Virus record (IMG/VR): IMGVR_UViG_3300009068_000065
Span: 1-45,811 of that record
Reading direction: 5' to 3' (one strand)
Length of the DNA stretch: 45,811 bases
From: a virus
A program made the position numbers and the translations under genes. Of the stretch, positions 16,101 to 24,424 are shown piece after piece (position 1 is the stretch's first letter; each line of letters starts with the position of its first letter). Under the pieces are notes generated by a model. The model saw only the letters and a program-made list of their open reading frames with translations. It was not told the origin of the DNA and made no database searches.

Positions 16101-16670
16101 AGCAATTCTACCCAAATAGTTGGTTTTGTCCAAATCCCAACCGCCTCCGCTACCGGTGAGAGAGGTTGCATTAAGAGGATAAAAATACCAATCGGGACCT
16201 GCCCAACCATTTGCTAAAGAATAGTTTGCCGTCCCCGGCTCAATGTCTCCACCAATGTCTGGATCAGATGCATCAGGATCGGGTACTATCAAATACTTCC
16301 ACCAACCCAGCTGATTGTTATCAAACCACACTTGATTATCAAAAGGGCCGGTAGGCCCCCATGTTGTATTGAGAGGGTTAGTTAAAAAATCGTATGATTG
16401 GATTGATTGTGGAATTCCTGCAATCGTGGTAAAGGTTGTACCGGTTATGAGCGAAAACGGAATGATGCCACCAAAGTTTGGACCAGTAGCACCGATAGGA
16501 CCTGTAGGTCCAGTTGCTCCTGGTTTTCCTGGCAATCCGGGAATTCCTTGTTCTCCACGTATGCCTTGAGGTCCTCCATTCGACAAAGAGATTGTTTGGA
16601 AGTTTGCGTTGAGTTTGGCTACCAGCGTGGATATCGAATCGCTATCCAGTATGTTTTGAAGTGTTAACAT
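10173..16670 (-). CDS. Giant tail-fibre-like protein with collagen-like segment (2165 aa)
   Basis: Probably a trimeric host-contact fibre. Residues 1-30 (LTLQNILDSDSIS...LNANFQ) form a short N-terminal module also found on the protein at 30204-31013, perhaps a virion attachment site. Residues 33-65 are 11 Gly-X-Y triplets (GPQGIRGEQGIPGLPG...), a collagen-like trimerising rod. The rest is a very long beta-rich region containing degenerate copies of the NVGIGT...LHV repeat: NVGIGTVAQ...ARLHTH (about 603), GVGVHSLYPRTRLHVFG (about 848) and NIGIGN (about 1110). That repeat is frequent in Bacteroidota phage fibres and adhesins. The C-terminus (NLTVRGQAIVKYKPTQYY) has no recognisable chaperone domain. 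A late-promoter-like motif lies 25 bases upstream. Confidence 0.88.
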   Translation of the reverse strand: MLTLQNILDSDSISTLVAKLNANFQTISLSNGGPQGIRGEQGIPGLPGKPGATGPTGPIGATGPNFGGIIPFSLITGTTFTTIAGIPQSIQSYDFLTNPLNTTWGPTGPFDNQVWFDNNQLGWWKYLIVPDPDASDPDIGGDIEPGTANYSLANGWAGPDWYFYPLNATSLTGSGGGWDLDKTNYLGRIASGYSSPASITNFIPQEPFGIPNVRMTSKFGTVWISSMDKEAFATGPGGGPENNDTSLIYFWDYVFNVRRNSGIDRSLFKMSIDGPRYFDNMKARGFRFDELPLSLIVGNPYQVNSGGTLIDVPDTTPTIDPVIAYGKLQANFAQPLYNVSLDAYSPIMFFSNRNEATPDNATTLGYYQYSPFQEAFGEVHLFSTRAGIDDPFINDIIQPLTGSTNVAETVWDVRRLLTTNQFVNTFPQDTPDYTSMATGPSEVRTPYAPISQTQIPLVEWGKPYAWHGFQGYHSLFSAEKIINSASSGTTENFTLDQWIYENRQSWYGTSIPIKLPNFLDNDTTGGQGTGTQELLRSAGMMIRGNSDVEGGGNYDGVIIYTANSVGSTTSDYPTSATGPIIDYLATNHLLSLPSAYFSFTRNVGIGTVAQDKAGLFEPIARLHTHADWRPAAETKALLEDLTGTINQGSYFGINKTWLTYTNYVPKRRLKSAAFTIDRSSPELIYGIGSGGVFSNATQWPTLAKASSVFADWYDRGVFNDILMGSVDSPYHQNSLPGSTNTTYLKPSAAIRYESFNYDGDIEIERARPDNNWGWEWKGALRLGSSSRYTGTLGVPNSLDEIGTDSNYQNLEFQLHMVPLLYSNESGTLNPTANSMITGVGVHSLYPRTRLHVFGKNIYQEFRFDEPNTPGLVQSNATVSSTMSRSSWQNLKSSNQITIDYLGDTYIYNAAAFDYSYDYTVRLSTVSSFTQWSSNARNNPSKETDIPLLGTGTSRSVTRSTFNSTNNISTLSINQSVFPTIPTLVGSNALHGGLNNAAWDLDKYVGFNLFRDLLARGDEKGESLSDTTYYNRIGVTDQYASTWRLGTAESGDTTNGGSAILTDSKGRMGFTFIPDTRNGGRNYGRFEQHGIGTRDVVNNVKIVFDSYGNIGIGNAAGYDRDAYPSLYWDPATMKINYLPNANGAAALPYLVGPGSYGSLGLAPWTPGTYDYYGYSTTAVYGVNNRSETVNKLATQGEYVRMEIAAEKATGRPGHHPEKRGYGYPGWLMTTGYLPTGTGGVVIITDNPQNSFANRYIGIAPSTAGWGGAVHTFTFDNIGRLMSYTSTATAWTNGTYNIYTNYPNFALPHPADFGPDGPFTPGLNVVDYPWTTGMTLSVSINGVTMSGSNKIWIPTGAVAAEAGEITAAEGLLSEVSFAYDELQPANVRLNNFVYGDGYEFIRSSGDSIATTNVVDGSSSSTIDIFLKRTSSPKLVLTYGSVDYASMTAAGISTINQETLVNAGVAPLMKVTTVIESDQDETSLRTYTIPKTANTGGSFMVITDHMGQTEKADPGLAALPQNLEKGRIVLEKVVAHEVVRTGRLRTDQTPDPGFIPGAIFSGNWIAYPTSYELLPIHYVAGKNVTDLACEQILNDPTNLVGGGDALNIYGAQISRSLESYWDIDNTTFESPYRDAGTTTQEVFNKSEIRYRRLNSNYVMLDFNIDVKALAFDTLINCNPAEDEWNDHGDTGAILGARVTAFPSVTDPLAAYVHSPYAPGHLLSSISYFPLEGRPEEAAKNVWVGVDARWVQYLRFSYNVQDDAFSAGVDDPYYYEREFGGGPAFNNWNEYRAWYHGTGTVGASGGSAFLDFNYRNLWGAFGYNQTDSITSTTDFPLSPAFGGTGYVQPTDGTPYSPWTTGIAPLDETSYKLDECIKYWNGRLNDWFYSRWIQTDTSSGPPTPSANWDSQGTIYTGNATNLFTPDTPFENAYPGFSGAGSTFTNSEAISSSSFVWPATPGERTASQTTPNNPWINQYAYKLLWKWWQPFNWSLAFPSSSLNTPQFLYTEHTRSFDAIINRAFGDRAWVRSGNMQWKVTPTGKGTATQETGVGTAEKSADNVTFVIEVMFDQPLFVSGRQIYDFGNNNGSYAKDPEDHCSDGTVTAGNLANYKQHVRNQILFSGATYVTDGTSSNDIGYLSPLSNLTVRGQAIVKYKPTQYYESSEVTGG

Positions 16671-16694
16671 TTATTACTTTTTGTGTTTCTTTTA

Positions 16695-16705
16695 CTATAT
16701 ATTTA
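16695..16705 (-). promoter_or_regulatory. Late-promoter-like motif TAAATATATAG
   Basis: Located in the 32-base gap before the fibre gene at 16670 and overlapping the last codon and stop of the 2573-aa gene. The octamer ATATATAG is shared with the motifs at 6632 and 31040. The leader after it is A-rich and has no Shine-Dalgarno sequence. Confidence 0.42.
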
Positions 16706-19700
16706 GACTCTTCTGAGTTTTGCACTGACGGTATATGCGTTGGGCGCCTTGGTGTCAAGTGTTTTTACAATTTCTATCATTAACTCAGAACGCTGTGTTA
16801 CCTGGGCTCCTTTATCCGCTCTGTATCCGGCAGCAATCTTTTCATCAAATGTAAGATTTGTAACAAAGAGCGGCAGTCCTTCTTGCGTATTTCCGTAAAT
16901 TACAATTTCATCTATTTCGTAAAGCTCTAACAAATTTTTCTCAATGTACTCTACTTTTAACGCTAACAATTCGGCAGGAGTGTATGTAATTTCTGGAATT
17001 CCTAATGTATTAAACCACTGAAACTCATCAAAATTATTTGTATCATTCATACCCGAGAGTATTGCATTTTTAAGCGTTTCCTGCAAATTTAGCATTACTC
17101 GAAGTATAGGTTTTGTTTGAAGTGACCGGCTCTCTGCGCTACTTGATGATGGCAATGTAGATGCTCCAATACTCTTTTTAGGCTCAATTAATTCAAATGA
17201 TGCCTCCGCGGTTGTAAATTCTTGAAAATCAAAAGTTTTAGGCACTATCATAGCCTTGCTGGCTAAAAATACTTTGGTTTCTTTCATTTCTTCGGTTCCT
17301 GGCAAATCTATATAAGATTTTGTGGTGGTAAATCTTCGATAAAACTTGGCATCCCATGAGCTTTCAATTGCACTTAGATTTCTATAATCAATTGCAACTT
17401 CTCCTATCAATGGATAAAGACTTTTATAGGAGGATGTTCTTGCTATTTCCAGTACCTCAAAATCAGAAACTTTGTTATAGAAATAGTTTCTGATTAAACC
17501 AGCAAGAGATGAAGATCCATCTATATGAGTATTATTCAAAACAAAATCCTTTTCATAATGTTTGGTAAAACTTTCGTCTTCCCGAGCCCAGAATGAAATT
17601 ACTTCTAAAGTTTTTGGTTCATAATTTCCACGATGTCTAAATTCATATTCCTGTTCACTCGTTCTTACCGAATCATATCCAATAAATTCCACATCTTCAT
17701 ATTCCAACGGCTTATCTACATCATCACGATAAAAAAGCCTACTTGTTTTCTTTATTTGATCAAAGTTTACAAATTGCAGCTGTAAATCAGGAGTGCTCAA
17801 AATACTAGCACCTGATGTTGTTATCTTTCTATAGAGTATATATTGGCTTTCCTGATTAAAAGTTTTAGATATATTGGCGTAACTCAATAAATTTTTGCGG
17901 TTCAGATAAAATAGAGTGCCTCCTCTAAGATTAAATGTTTGATTGACTCTAGAATTTAGTGGACTGGTTCCCAAAAAAGAATTTCGCACAGACCACCCAG
18001 CATTACTGTAAGGAGGGTACGGTGTAGGTATAGAGGATGGACCATAGTTAAATGGATCATTTATCAAAGCACGGCTCTGTTGTAAAGAGACTCCATTGTA
18101 GTAGAGATAACCTCCAGTGGAAGGAAACCTAACATAATCAAGTTTAATGTCTTCTGGAGAGTTAAGGCTATCATACAAGGAATATGAATACCTACGATAG
18201 CTGGCGGTTGGCCCAACATAATTGGAAACGCTAAATTCGCTTAAAGCTCCATCCACCGTCATTGTAGTAGGCTGGCGCGAAATACTGGAAGCAGTTAGCG
18301 GATATGACGTAAAAATATACGGAATTTGGCTGGTAATAGTGGATTCAATCGCACTTTTGTAATTGTCCAGCGCAGGAAAAATTTCCTTAAAAATTGGATA
18401 GTAATCTGCATTTCCTATAAAGTCTGGAAATTGTAGAGTAAGGTCTCCTATTGGACTCAGTGGTTGGAAAGTAATTCTCTTTAGCGGCGCCGTGTCATTT
18501 CCAACACGCCATGCTTTACCACCAAGTTTTGTATCGTCTAATTCCAAGCGCCCGCCTCCTAAAAAGAGTTGTCTTGGCCTCAGGGTATTAAGAGCTTTTG
18601 GAATGTCTTCTGCATAGAGGCTCCAGGAAAGCGTTGGGTTGGTATTGTATGTGTAATTTGCTTCCGTTCGATATCCATTGTATAGTGTAGCATCTGCTGT
18701 GTACGGTAGTTCCATCGGATATTTTTGATCCGGTGTAGTCAGACCGCTTATGTATGCAGACGGCTTTGGTGAGAAAAAGCTATCATATGTCCCATAACCT
18801 GTAAAGGTTTGTGTTTGCATAGAATTTCGCAATTGATCGATTGCATAGTAGAAAAAGGAGTAGTCTCCCAAACCTGCCTGTAAACGATAGTCCTGCTGAA
18901 ACAGTGTAACAATTATGAGCAGCGTCTTAAATTTTTCGTTTTCAACCAACTCAATTTGCAAAGGCTTTTCCTCCTCAAAGTTATTGTGAGCCACAAATCT
19001 TGCGATAGCCGCAAATCGATAGCCCTCAAATCTCTTTGACTCATTAATTGGAACTTTTGGCGTTACGGAAGTATCATAATCAACAATGTTAATCTTGGCT
19101 CCGCGGAAAAGCGTTTGTGAGAGATCTAAACCATCAATGTATTTGAAAAATGTATAGCGCTCTTCACGAGGCTTGGTTACTCTTTCGTCTTCCTGATTAA
19201 TTTCGGTTGGATATCCCACTACAAAGTATTTGGTAAACCAATCAAGAGTGTTGTCGGTAGTTAGTAATTCATACCAGCTTTTTCCATTATATGCGATATC
19301 ACTTAACTTTTGGAAAAAATAGGAACGGGAGCCTTCAAGAGTTTCTATTGGATAGTCTTTAGGAACCCCCGACAAATAAGGAAATTCATGAGTTAGGAGC
19401 AAAGGCTCGGTAAAGTCTACCTCTGGATCTGGAGAAAAGTTAGTTATACCAAAAGCGGTGGAATTGTTGAGTCTATAGTAGTTATCGCGTGCATCTGTTC
19501 CTTCCTGTACCCATTTAAGAATGCTGGGAACCACTTTTGATTTGACTGCTAAATCTTTTTGTTGGTTTTCCCGTAAACGGTCATACTCTGATAGCAGCAT
19601 TTGATAGGTAAACTTTTCAAAAGATTGTTTTTCTGAAAACTCTTGAATTTTTTGCAAGTCCTCAGTTGTTAAGAAGTCTTGCAAAGCCGAAAACCCCGCA

Positions 19701-22700
19701 AACCTACTAATGTTGGTGTCCTTGTAATAGTTTGATCCTTGAGCTTTAATGGAATAGTTAAATGAATATGTAACAAGTGTTGTAGATGACCAATTTCTCC
19801 AAATTTGTAAATTGGTTATTCTGGCCCGGGTGAGTTTGGCCTCTTCTGCGTTTAGATTAAACAGCAGCTTTCTAACATAATTTCGTGTTCCAATAGCTGT
19901 GTATTGCGGTCCTTTATTTGCCTGATCATTTGCCAGCGGAGCTGGCTCTGGATTCGCCGCATTGTAAGGTCCTTTATTTGCTGTTAGTGTTGAATCAAGG
20001 TAATCATTTGGAACCTCCATGAAATCATAAAAATACGGCGGGTATTGTGTATTGATTTGAAGAGTGCGCATACTGCTGATGCTTTCAGCCGATGGAGGTC
20101 CTGGTACGCCCACTGAAGTTGACCAATCTGATGGACTTACTGCAAAACGTGAAACTATGTTATCTGTTTTTTTCCATGTTTTATCGGTGCTATCATAAAA
20201 TTCCAAATCAAAAGAGAGATCAAATTGATCGACATTTGGTAAACTTGGTGGTGTTATCTCTAAAACAATATCGTAATTTTCACCTACGTTGAGATTAAGC
20301 TCGCCTTCAATGTTTGCGGAAAGAGTTGTTGGATCATATACTCCAGTTACTTCTTCACGATTATAGTACCTAAATAGCTCTATTGTCGGTGTGTATGAAT
20401 AATCAGAAAAATATGTGTCAACATCAAAGGTTTTTAGCGGAAGTAGAGAAAGTATTCCAAATTTTGGGCGATAAACATTAAATGATACAATCTTCTTATC
20501 AAATGTAAAGAAAAACTCTTCCGTTGGTTTTTCCACTTGCATAATAGAACGTTCTGCGTAATTTGGAATAGCGTCTCCTTGTAAATCTGGTAGAGAATAT
20601 ACATATTTTCCTTGAACGTTCCAGGTTTTTAGTCTTGAAAAATTTTCTTTTTGTACTTGAAACCAACTTTGAACAATCAACTCATCATTGAGTATTGAGA
20701 GTTCGCCGGCTATTAGACTTACACTCGTAGCAGTGGCGGTGGCGTTTGAATTGATGATGATGGTTGTTCCACCAGCCAACACTGATAAAACTTTTGAGTT
20801 TGCTGGTATGCCCGGGCCGTTAATAGCGGATCCCACATAAATCCCTGCGCCATTTGTTATACCGCTAATGGTATTGGAACCGATGGTGGTATTTCCAGTT
20901 ATGTCTACTTTGCGGTTTTGATAAAAGCGCTCGCCATCAACTCGCGATACGGATGCGCGTGCCCTTTTTCTTTTTACACCGCCTACAAAGTATTGTTCGG
21001 ATTGGCCAACCCACCAGGTAATTGCCAAGACTCCGGCATAGGTTACAAACGGAGAAAAAGTAAATGGTGTAAGATCGATGGTAAATTCCTGAACGCTAAA
21101 AATTGTGGTAGATGGCCCTACACCGTACCAAATTGGAATACCTGTTGTTGTTGGGTTTAGCGGATCTACATCATATCGAACAAGTACAGTCCATTGTGTC
21201 AATGATACTGGTGTTATTGTCACATAAAAGTTTCTTTGCTCGTAAATTTGAGTATACGGCTGTGGCTGTATAGTTATAGGTGATGTTGCGGTATATGTTA
21301 TTTCTCCTAAATCTACATTTGATTGTTGGTAATATCCTAAAGCCTCTGGGTAACTATTACCCTCAATGTAAACACGCTTAATTGAAATGTTATTTCCATC
21401 CTCCCAATCCTTTAGTGATTTCATATACACCGCGTTTCCTATTGGTGTTGCCTTAACTATTCCATTTGGAAACTTATTGATACATTCGGCGATTGCCCTT
21501 GCAACTTCTTCTGGCGTTCCTTCATTGTTAAATGTATTGAGATTGTCACGTCCATAAGGATCAACTACTGGATAGTCCCATGCTTCCCCGGGCTGAAGAC
21601 CTACTGAATTAGCCTCCATTACCCAGCGATATGACATATAATTTGATTCTCCATAAAAGGTTAATGCCATTGCGCCAGTATTGGAGGCAGTTGCATACTC
21701 AATGTTTCCATCAAATACTTTAACATCCCATGTGTCTGTAACAACAGCCGTTCCGATACCAGCGGTTGACCATTCAAATTGTAAGTAGCTATCGATAAAG
21801 GCACTTCCGCTAGTTGGAGCAAAATCCACAATTTTAGTTGCGTAATACTCGGTGGGTACCGTGGGAGTTAGGCCTGCGTAATCGGGTACAATAATATCAA
21901 AAGTAACAACGGTACCGACTATGTTGGTAATTTCAAGTTTATAGTAGTAGTCTCTGCGCTCGGTATTAAGTTTTTTATACTCAATGATGATCTTTTCATC
22001 TGCTGCTAGTGGGCTTCCATTTTGGGCAATGTCTTCAATGTATATTACCATTTGTGAATTGCCTCCATCCAACAGGTCTGCCTGTATTTGTGCATTGATT
22101 TGAGTCAAGCCTCCGTAATCAGAAATGTTTTCTTCCTGATCAAAAAGTTGCAATTCAGTCACTCTTCTAAAACTAGGAGCGCCTGGCGACCCGTAATCAG
22201 TTTCTGTTAGTCGATTAACACGCTTAAAGCGGTCAAATCTGTCTTTGACATAAAAAAAACGTAAAGGATCATCTACCATAAAAGGCAGAGGAAACTTTCC
22301 ATTCGTAAGCCCAGCAAATTCTGGAGTTGCGGTGATATTGGTAGGACCTCCTATCGGATTGTGGTAGTAGTGAACTGGTAAAACTATTCCGTTTGTATTG
22401 GTTTGAATAAAAGGTTGCAAATTATAGGGTTCACCATCCACGCCTGGTTTAGGAGATGGCGACTGTCCAGTTATTGCTCCTAAAATAGTAGGCTCTATTT
22501 CAAATTCTGCTAACTGACTCTCAGTTACATAAAACCCAAAATAGCGATTAAGTGTATAAAGAGTTGCCTCATCATCATTAAACAAAAACTCTAAATTTAT
22601 GAGATTTGTGCTAATTAGACCATTTCGTTCAAACCCTTGAGTGATGTACTCTTCAAAATCTAAAATCCGGTTATCGGTATTCCAAAATTCATACAAAAAC

Positions 22701-24424
22701 TCGCCTTTTCCAGTAATGCTACCCGATGAGTAGTCTACGCCAAACCAAGTTGATGGAGTGTCGTTATCAAAAGAAACCTGCAAAGGGCGCTCTACAAATC
22801 TCGAGTCATTTACTATTTTTCTCAAGTATGTACCAAGAGGCGAAGACTCACGCATATCGAAAGTCTTAATAATTCTTGCATCTCTAAAAAACTCTGAAAA
22901 TTTTTCTTCTTTTGTAGAGTCGTTGCTGTATGTTAGTGGATTCAGCGGGTGATCAAGTCTAAAAATAATAAAAAAATCCGGAACCTTTTTTCTTAGCCAA
23001 AGAGGAGCAAAAAATGTGAGACTTTCATCATAAAATTTACTATTAAGCTGCTCAACACCATAATTGTAAAAGTTATCATATTGCTCAGAGAGTGCGCGCT
23101 TTGTATTTAAGTACTGGTTATCTTTTTGGTAAAGTTGAAAAAGCGTTTGTGCTGGCAGTTTTCCTCTATCTAAAAATGCGTATAAATCTCTTTGAAAAGT
23201 TGAGTCTGAGCTAACTGCAAACTTCTTAAATCTTGAGTCGGAAAGCTCCTCAGAAGCATCGATAGTATTTAGCGATAAGGATCCACCGGAATCAACGGTA
23301 AGTTTAACATTTCCGGAAAGCTTGGGATTTGTTTTAAGCAAACCAAATGAATACAAATCGTCTTCAATAGCATTACCAAACATTTCATAAGAATTTTGAT
23401 AGATTGTTCTATCGGTTCTTATTGGCGTTTCAGTATATCCAAATAAATGCGTTTCTTCATAATCTATTAAATGCGGAGAAGCAATGTCCGGATCATTTTG
23501 AGCCAGTTTTTGTCCATAATTTACGCTAGTTTTTTGCAATTCGGAAAGAATTGTGCCTAACCAGGTGATGGGTTTATCAAGAGTGTCTACTTTTGCAATT
23601 AAGAAGTTAATTTTTAGATGTGAATTTCGTAAACCATCATAATCAATTCTAAAAGTTATTCTTGGCTGTACATTGGATGAGGCATCCCAATTAGAGGCTG
23701 GATCAATGGTTGCAAAATATGCGCGTTCAGCAAAATTTGCTCCAACGGGCCAAGAGCCTGTTGATATTTGTCCATCAAATTGATTACCCGCAGTTGCAGG
23801 TCTTAGGTAATTTAAGTTTGGGAAATTATTTGCATTGAGACTATCATACGCAACACCTTCTGCTGGTAATTGATTAAAGTACCAGTTAGAATCCTCTTTC
23901 CATGTTCCAATTTGAAGTAAAAACTCCTCGCCTAATGCCATTGCGGCAGCGCCAAGTGTCACATCTACGTAGTATACGCTTTCACCGTTTGGTAATATGG
24001 TGTTTCCTTTACCAGTTACCTCAGTTTCAAATTTAACACTATTTATTGGTCCATTAGTTGTTGATGGAGTTTCTCCCGGTAAAGTTCTACGATACATAGT
24101 TACCGCCTTAACAGAGTCACCAATTTCAATTGAATTCCACCCACCCAGGCCAAAAACGCCTGTTTTGGCAATATCGCTTGCTCTAAAATAAAATCTACCA
24201 GCAGGTGGTCCTGGAGTTACTCCATAGTAGGTCCATCCTTCAAATTTAGATGCAAATGTTTGAGGCTGTATGTACGGTATAACCCATAAGGTTTGCCCGG
24301 GAACCCAAATAGGTGGAACGCCACTTGGATTGGTAGCCTCCACGCTTAGAAATAGCGTGGTTCTGCCTTGAACAACTATTTCATTTTCAAAATTTACGCT
24401 ATAAAAGTCAGAATTTTTAGGCAT
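16703..24424 (-). CDS. Giant virion structural protein, 2573 aa
   Basis: No overall family recognised. Composition is that of a phage structural protein: beta-rich, high in Asn, Thr, Tyr and Phe, with no signal peptide, transmembrane helix or enzyme motif noticed. One module can be named by pattern. At about residues 1175-1240 the segment GNTTIGSNTISGI...GPGIPANSKVLSV...INSNATATATSVSLI follows the formula of a small beta module that recurs in many phage tail proteins and appears again in the 2822-aa protein. A helical stretch near 1600-1660 (FLTTEDLQKIQEFSEKQ...) may form a coiled coil. The start shares one base with the stop of the upstream gene (TAATG), so translation is likely coupled. Baseplate or side-fibre component is the best guess. 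Confidence 0.87.
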   Translation of the reverse strand: MPKNSDFYSVNFENEIVVQGRTTLFLSVEATNPSGVPPIWVPGQTLWVIPYIQPQTFASKFEGWTYYGVTPGPPAGRFYFRASDIAKTGVFGLGGWNSIEIGDSVKAVTMYRRTLPGETPSTTNGPINSVKFETEVTGKGNTILPNGESVYYVDVTLGAAAMALGEEFLLQIGTWKEDSNWYFNQLPAEGVAYDSLNANNFPNLNYLRPATAGNQFDGQISTGSWPVGANFAERAYFATIDPASNWDASSNVQPRITFRIDYDGLRNSHLKINFLIAKVDTLDKPITWLGTILSELQKTSVNYGQKLAQNDPDIASPHLIDYEETHLFGYTETPIRTDRTIYQNSYEMFGNAIEDDLYSFGLLKTNPKLSGNVKLTVDSGGSLSLNTIDASEELSDSRFKKFAVSSDSTFQRDLYAFLDRGKLPAQTLFQLYQKDNQYLNTKRALSEQYDNFYNYGVEQLNSKFYDESLTFFAPLWLRKKVPDFFIIFRLDHPLNPLTYSNDSTKEEKFSEFFRDARIIKTFDMRESSPLGTYLRKIVNDSRFVERPLQVSFDNDTPSTWFGVDYSSGSITGKGEFLYEFWNTDNRILDFEEYITQGFERNGLISTNLINLEFLFNDDEATLYTLNRYFGFYVTESQLAEFEIEPTILGAITGQSPSPKPGVDGEPYNLQPFIQTNTNGIVLPVHYYHNPIGGPTNITATPEFAGLTNGKFPLPFMVDDPLRFFYVKDRFDRFKRVNRLTETDYGSPGAPSFRRVTELQLFDQEENISDYGGLTQINAQIQADLLDGGNSQMVIYIEDIAQNGSPLAADEKIIIEYKKLNTERRDYYYKLEITNIVGTVVTFDIIVPDYAGLTPTVPTEYYATKIVDFAPTSGSAFIDSYLQFEWSTAGIGTAVVTDTWDVKVFDGNIEYATASNTGAMALTFYGESNYMSYRWVMEANSVGLQPGEAWDYPVVDPYGRDNLNTFNNEGTPEEVARAIAECINKFPNGIVKATPIGNAVYMKSLKDWEDGNNISIKRVYIEGNSYPEALGYYQQSNVDLGEITYTATSPITIQPQPYTQIYEQRNFYVTITPVSLTQWTVLVRYDVDPLNPTTTGIPIWYGVGPSTTIFSVQEFTIDLTPFTFSPFVTYAGVLAITWWVGQSEQYFVGGVKRKRARASVSRVDGERFYQNRKVDITGNTTIGSNTISGITNGAGIYVGSAINGPGIPANSKVLSVLAGGTTIIINSNATATATSVSLIAGELSILNDELIVQSWFQVQKENFSRLKTWNVQGKYVYSLPDLQGDAIPNYAERSIMQVEKPTEEFFFTFDKKIVSFNVYRPKFGILSLLPLKTFDVDTYFSDYSYTPTIELFRYYNREEVTGVYDPTTLSANIEGELNLNVGENYDIVLEITPPSLPNVDQFDLSFDLEFYDSTDKTWKKTDNIVSRFAVSPSDWSTSVGVPGPPSAESISSMRTLQINTQYPPYFYDFMEVPNDYLDSTLTANKGPYNAANPEPAPLANDQANKGPQYTAIGTRNYVRKLLFNLNAEEAKLTRARITNLQIWRNWSSTTLVTYSFNYSIKAQGSNYYKDTNISRFAGFSALQDFLTTEDLQKIQEFSEKQSFEKFTYQMLLSEYDRLRENQQKDLAVKSKVVPSILKWVQEGTDARDNYYRLNNSTAFGITNFSPDPEVDFTEPLLLTHEFPYLSGVPKDYPIETLEGSRSYFFQKLSDIAYNGKSWYELLTTDNTLDWFTKYFVVGYPTEINQEDERVTKPREERYTFFKYIDGLDLSQTLFRGAKINIVDYDTSVTPKVPINESKRFEGYRFAAIARFVAHNNFEEEKPLQIELVENEKFKTLLIIVTLFQQDYRLQAGLGDYSFFYYAIDQLRNSMQTQTFTGYGTYDSFFSPKPSAYISGLTTPDQKYPMELPYTADATLYNGYRTEANYTYNTNPTLSWSLYAEDIPKALNTLRPRQLFLGGGRLELDDTKLGGKAWRVGNDTAPLKRITFQPLSPIGDLTLQFPDFIGNADYYPIFKEIFPALDNYKSAIESTITSQIPYIFTSYPLTASSISRQPTTMTVDGALSEFSVSNYVGPTASYRRYSYSLYDSLNSPEDIKLDYVRFPSTGGYLYYNGVSLQQSRALINDPFNYGPSSIPTPYPPYSNAGWSVRNSFLGTSPLNSRVNQTFNLRGGTLFYLNRKNLLSYANISKTFNQESQYILYRKITTSGASILSTPDLQLQFVNFDQIKKTSRLFYRDDVDKPLEYEDVEFIGYDSVRTSEQEYEFRHRGNYEPKTLEVISFWAREDESFTKHYEKDFVLNNTHIDGSSSLAGLIRNYFYNKVSDFEVLEIARTSSYKSLYPLIGEVAIDYRNLSAIESSWDAKFYRRFTTTKSYIDLPGTEEMKETKVFLASKAMIVPKTFDFQEFTTAEASFELIEPKKSIGASTLPSSSSAESRSLQTKPILRVMLNLQETLKNAILSGMNDTNNFDEFQWFNTLGIPEITYTPAELLALKVEYIEKNLLELYEIDEIVIYGNTQEGLPLFVTNLTFDEKIAAGYRADKGAQVTQRSELMIEIVKTLDTKAPNAYTVSAKLRRV

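Noticed and set aside
16407-16667. Plus-strand frame opposite the collagen-like region
   Set aside because: The regular pattern is caused by the Gly-X-Y codons on the minus strand.
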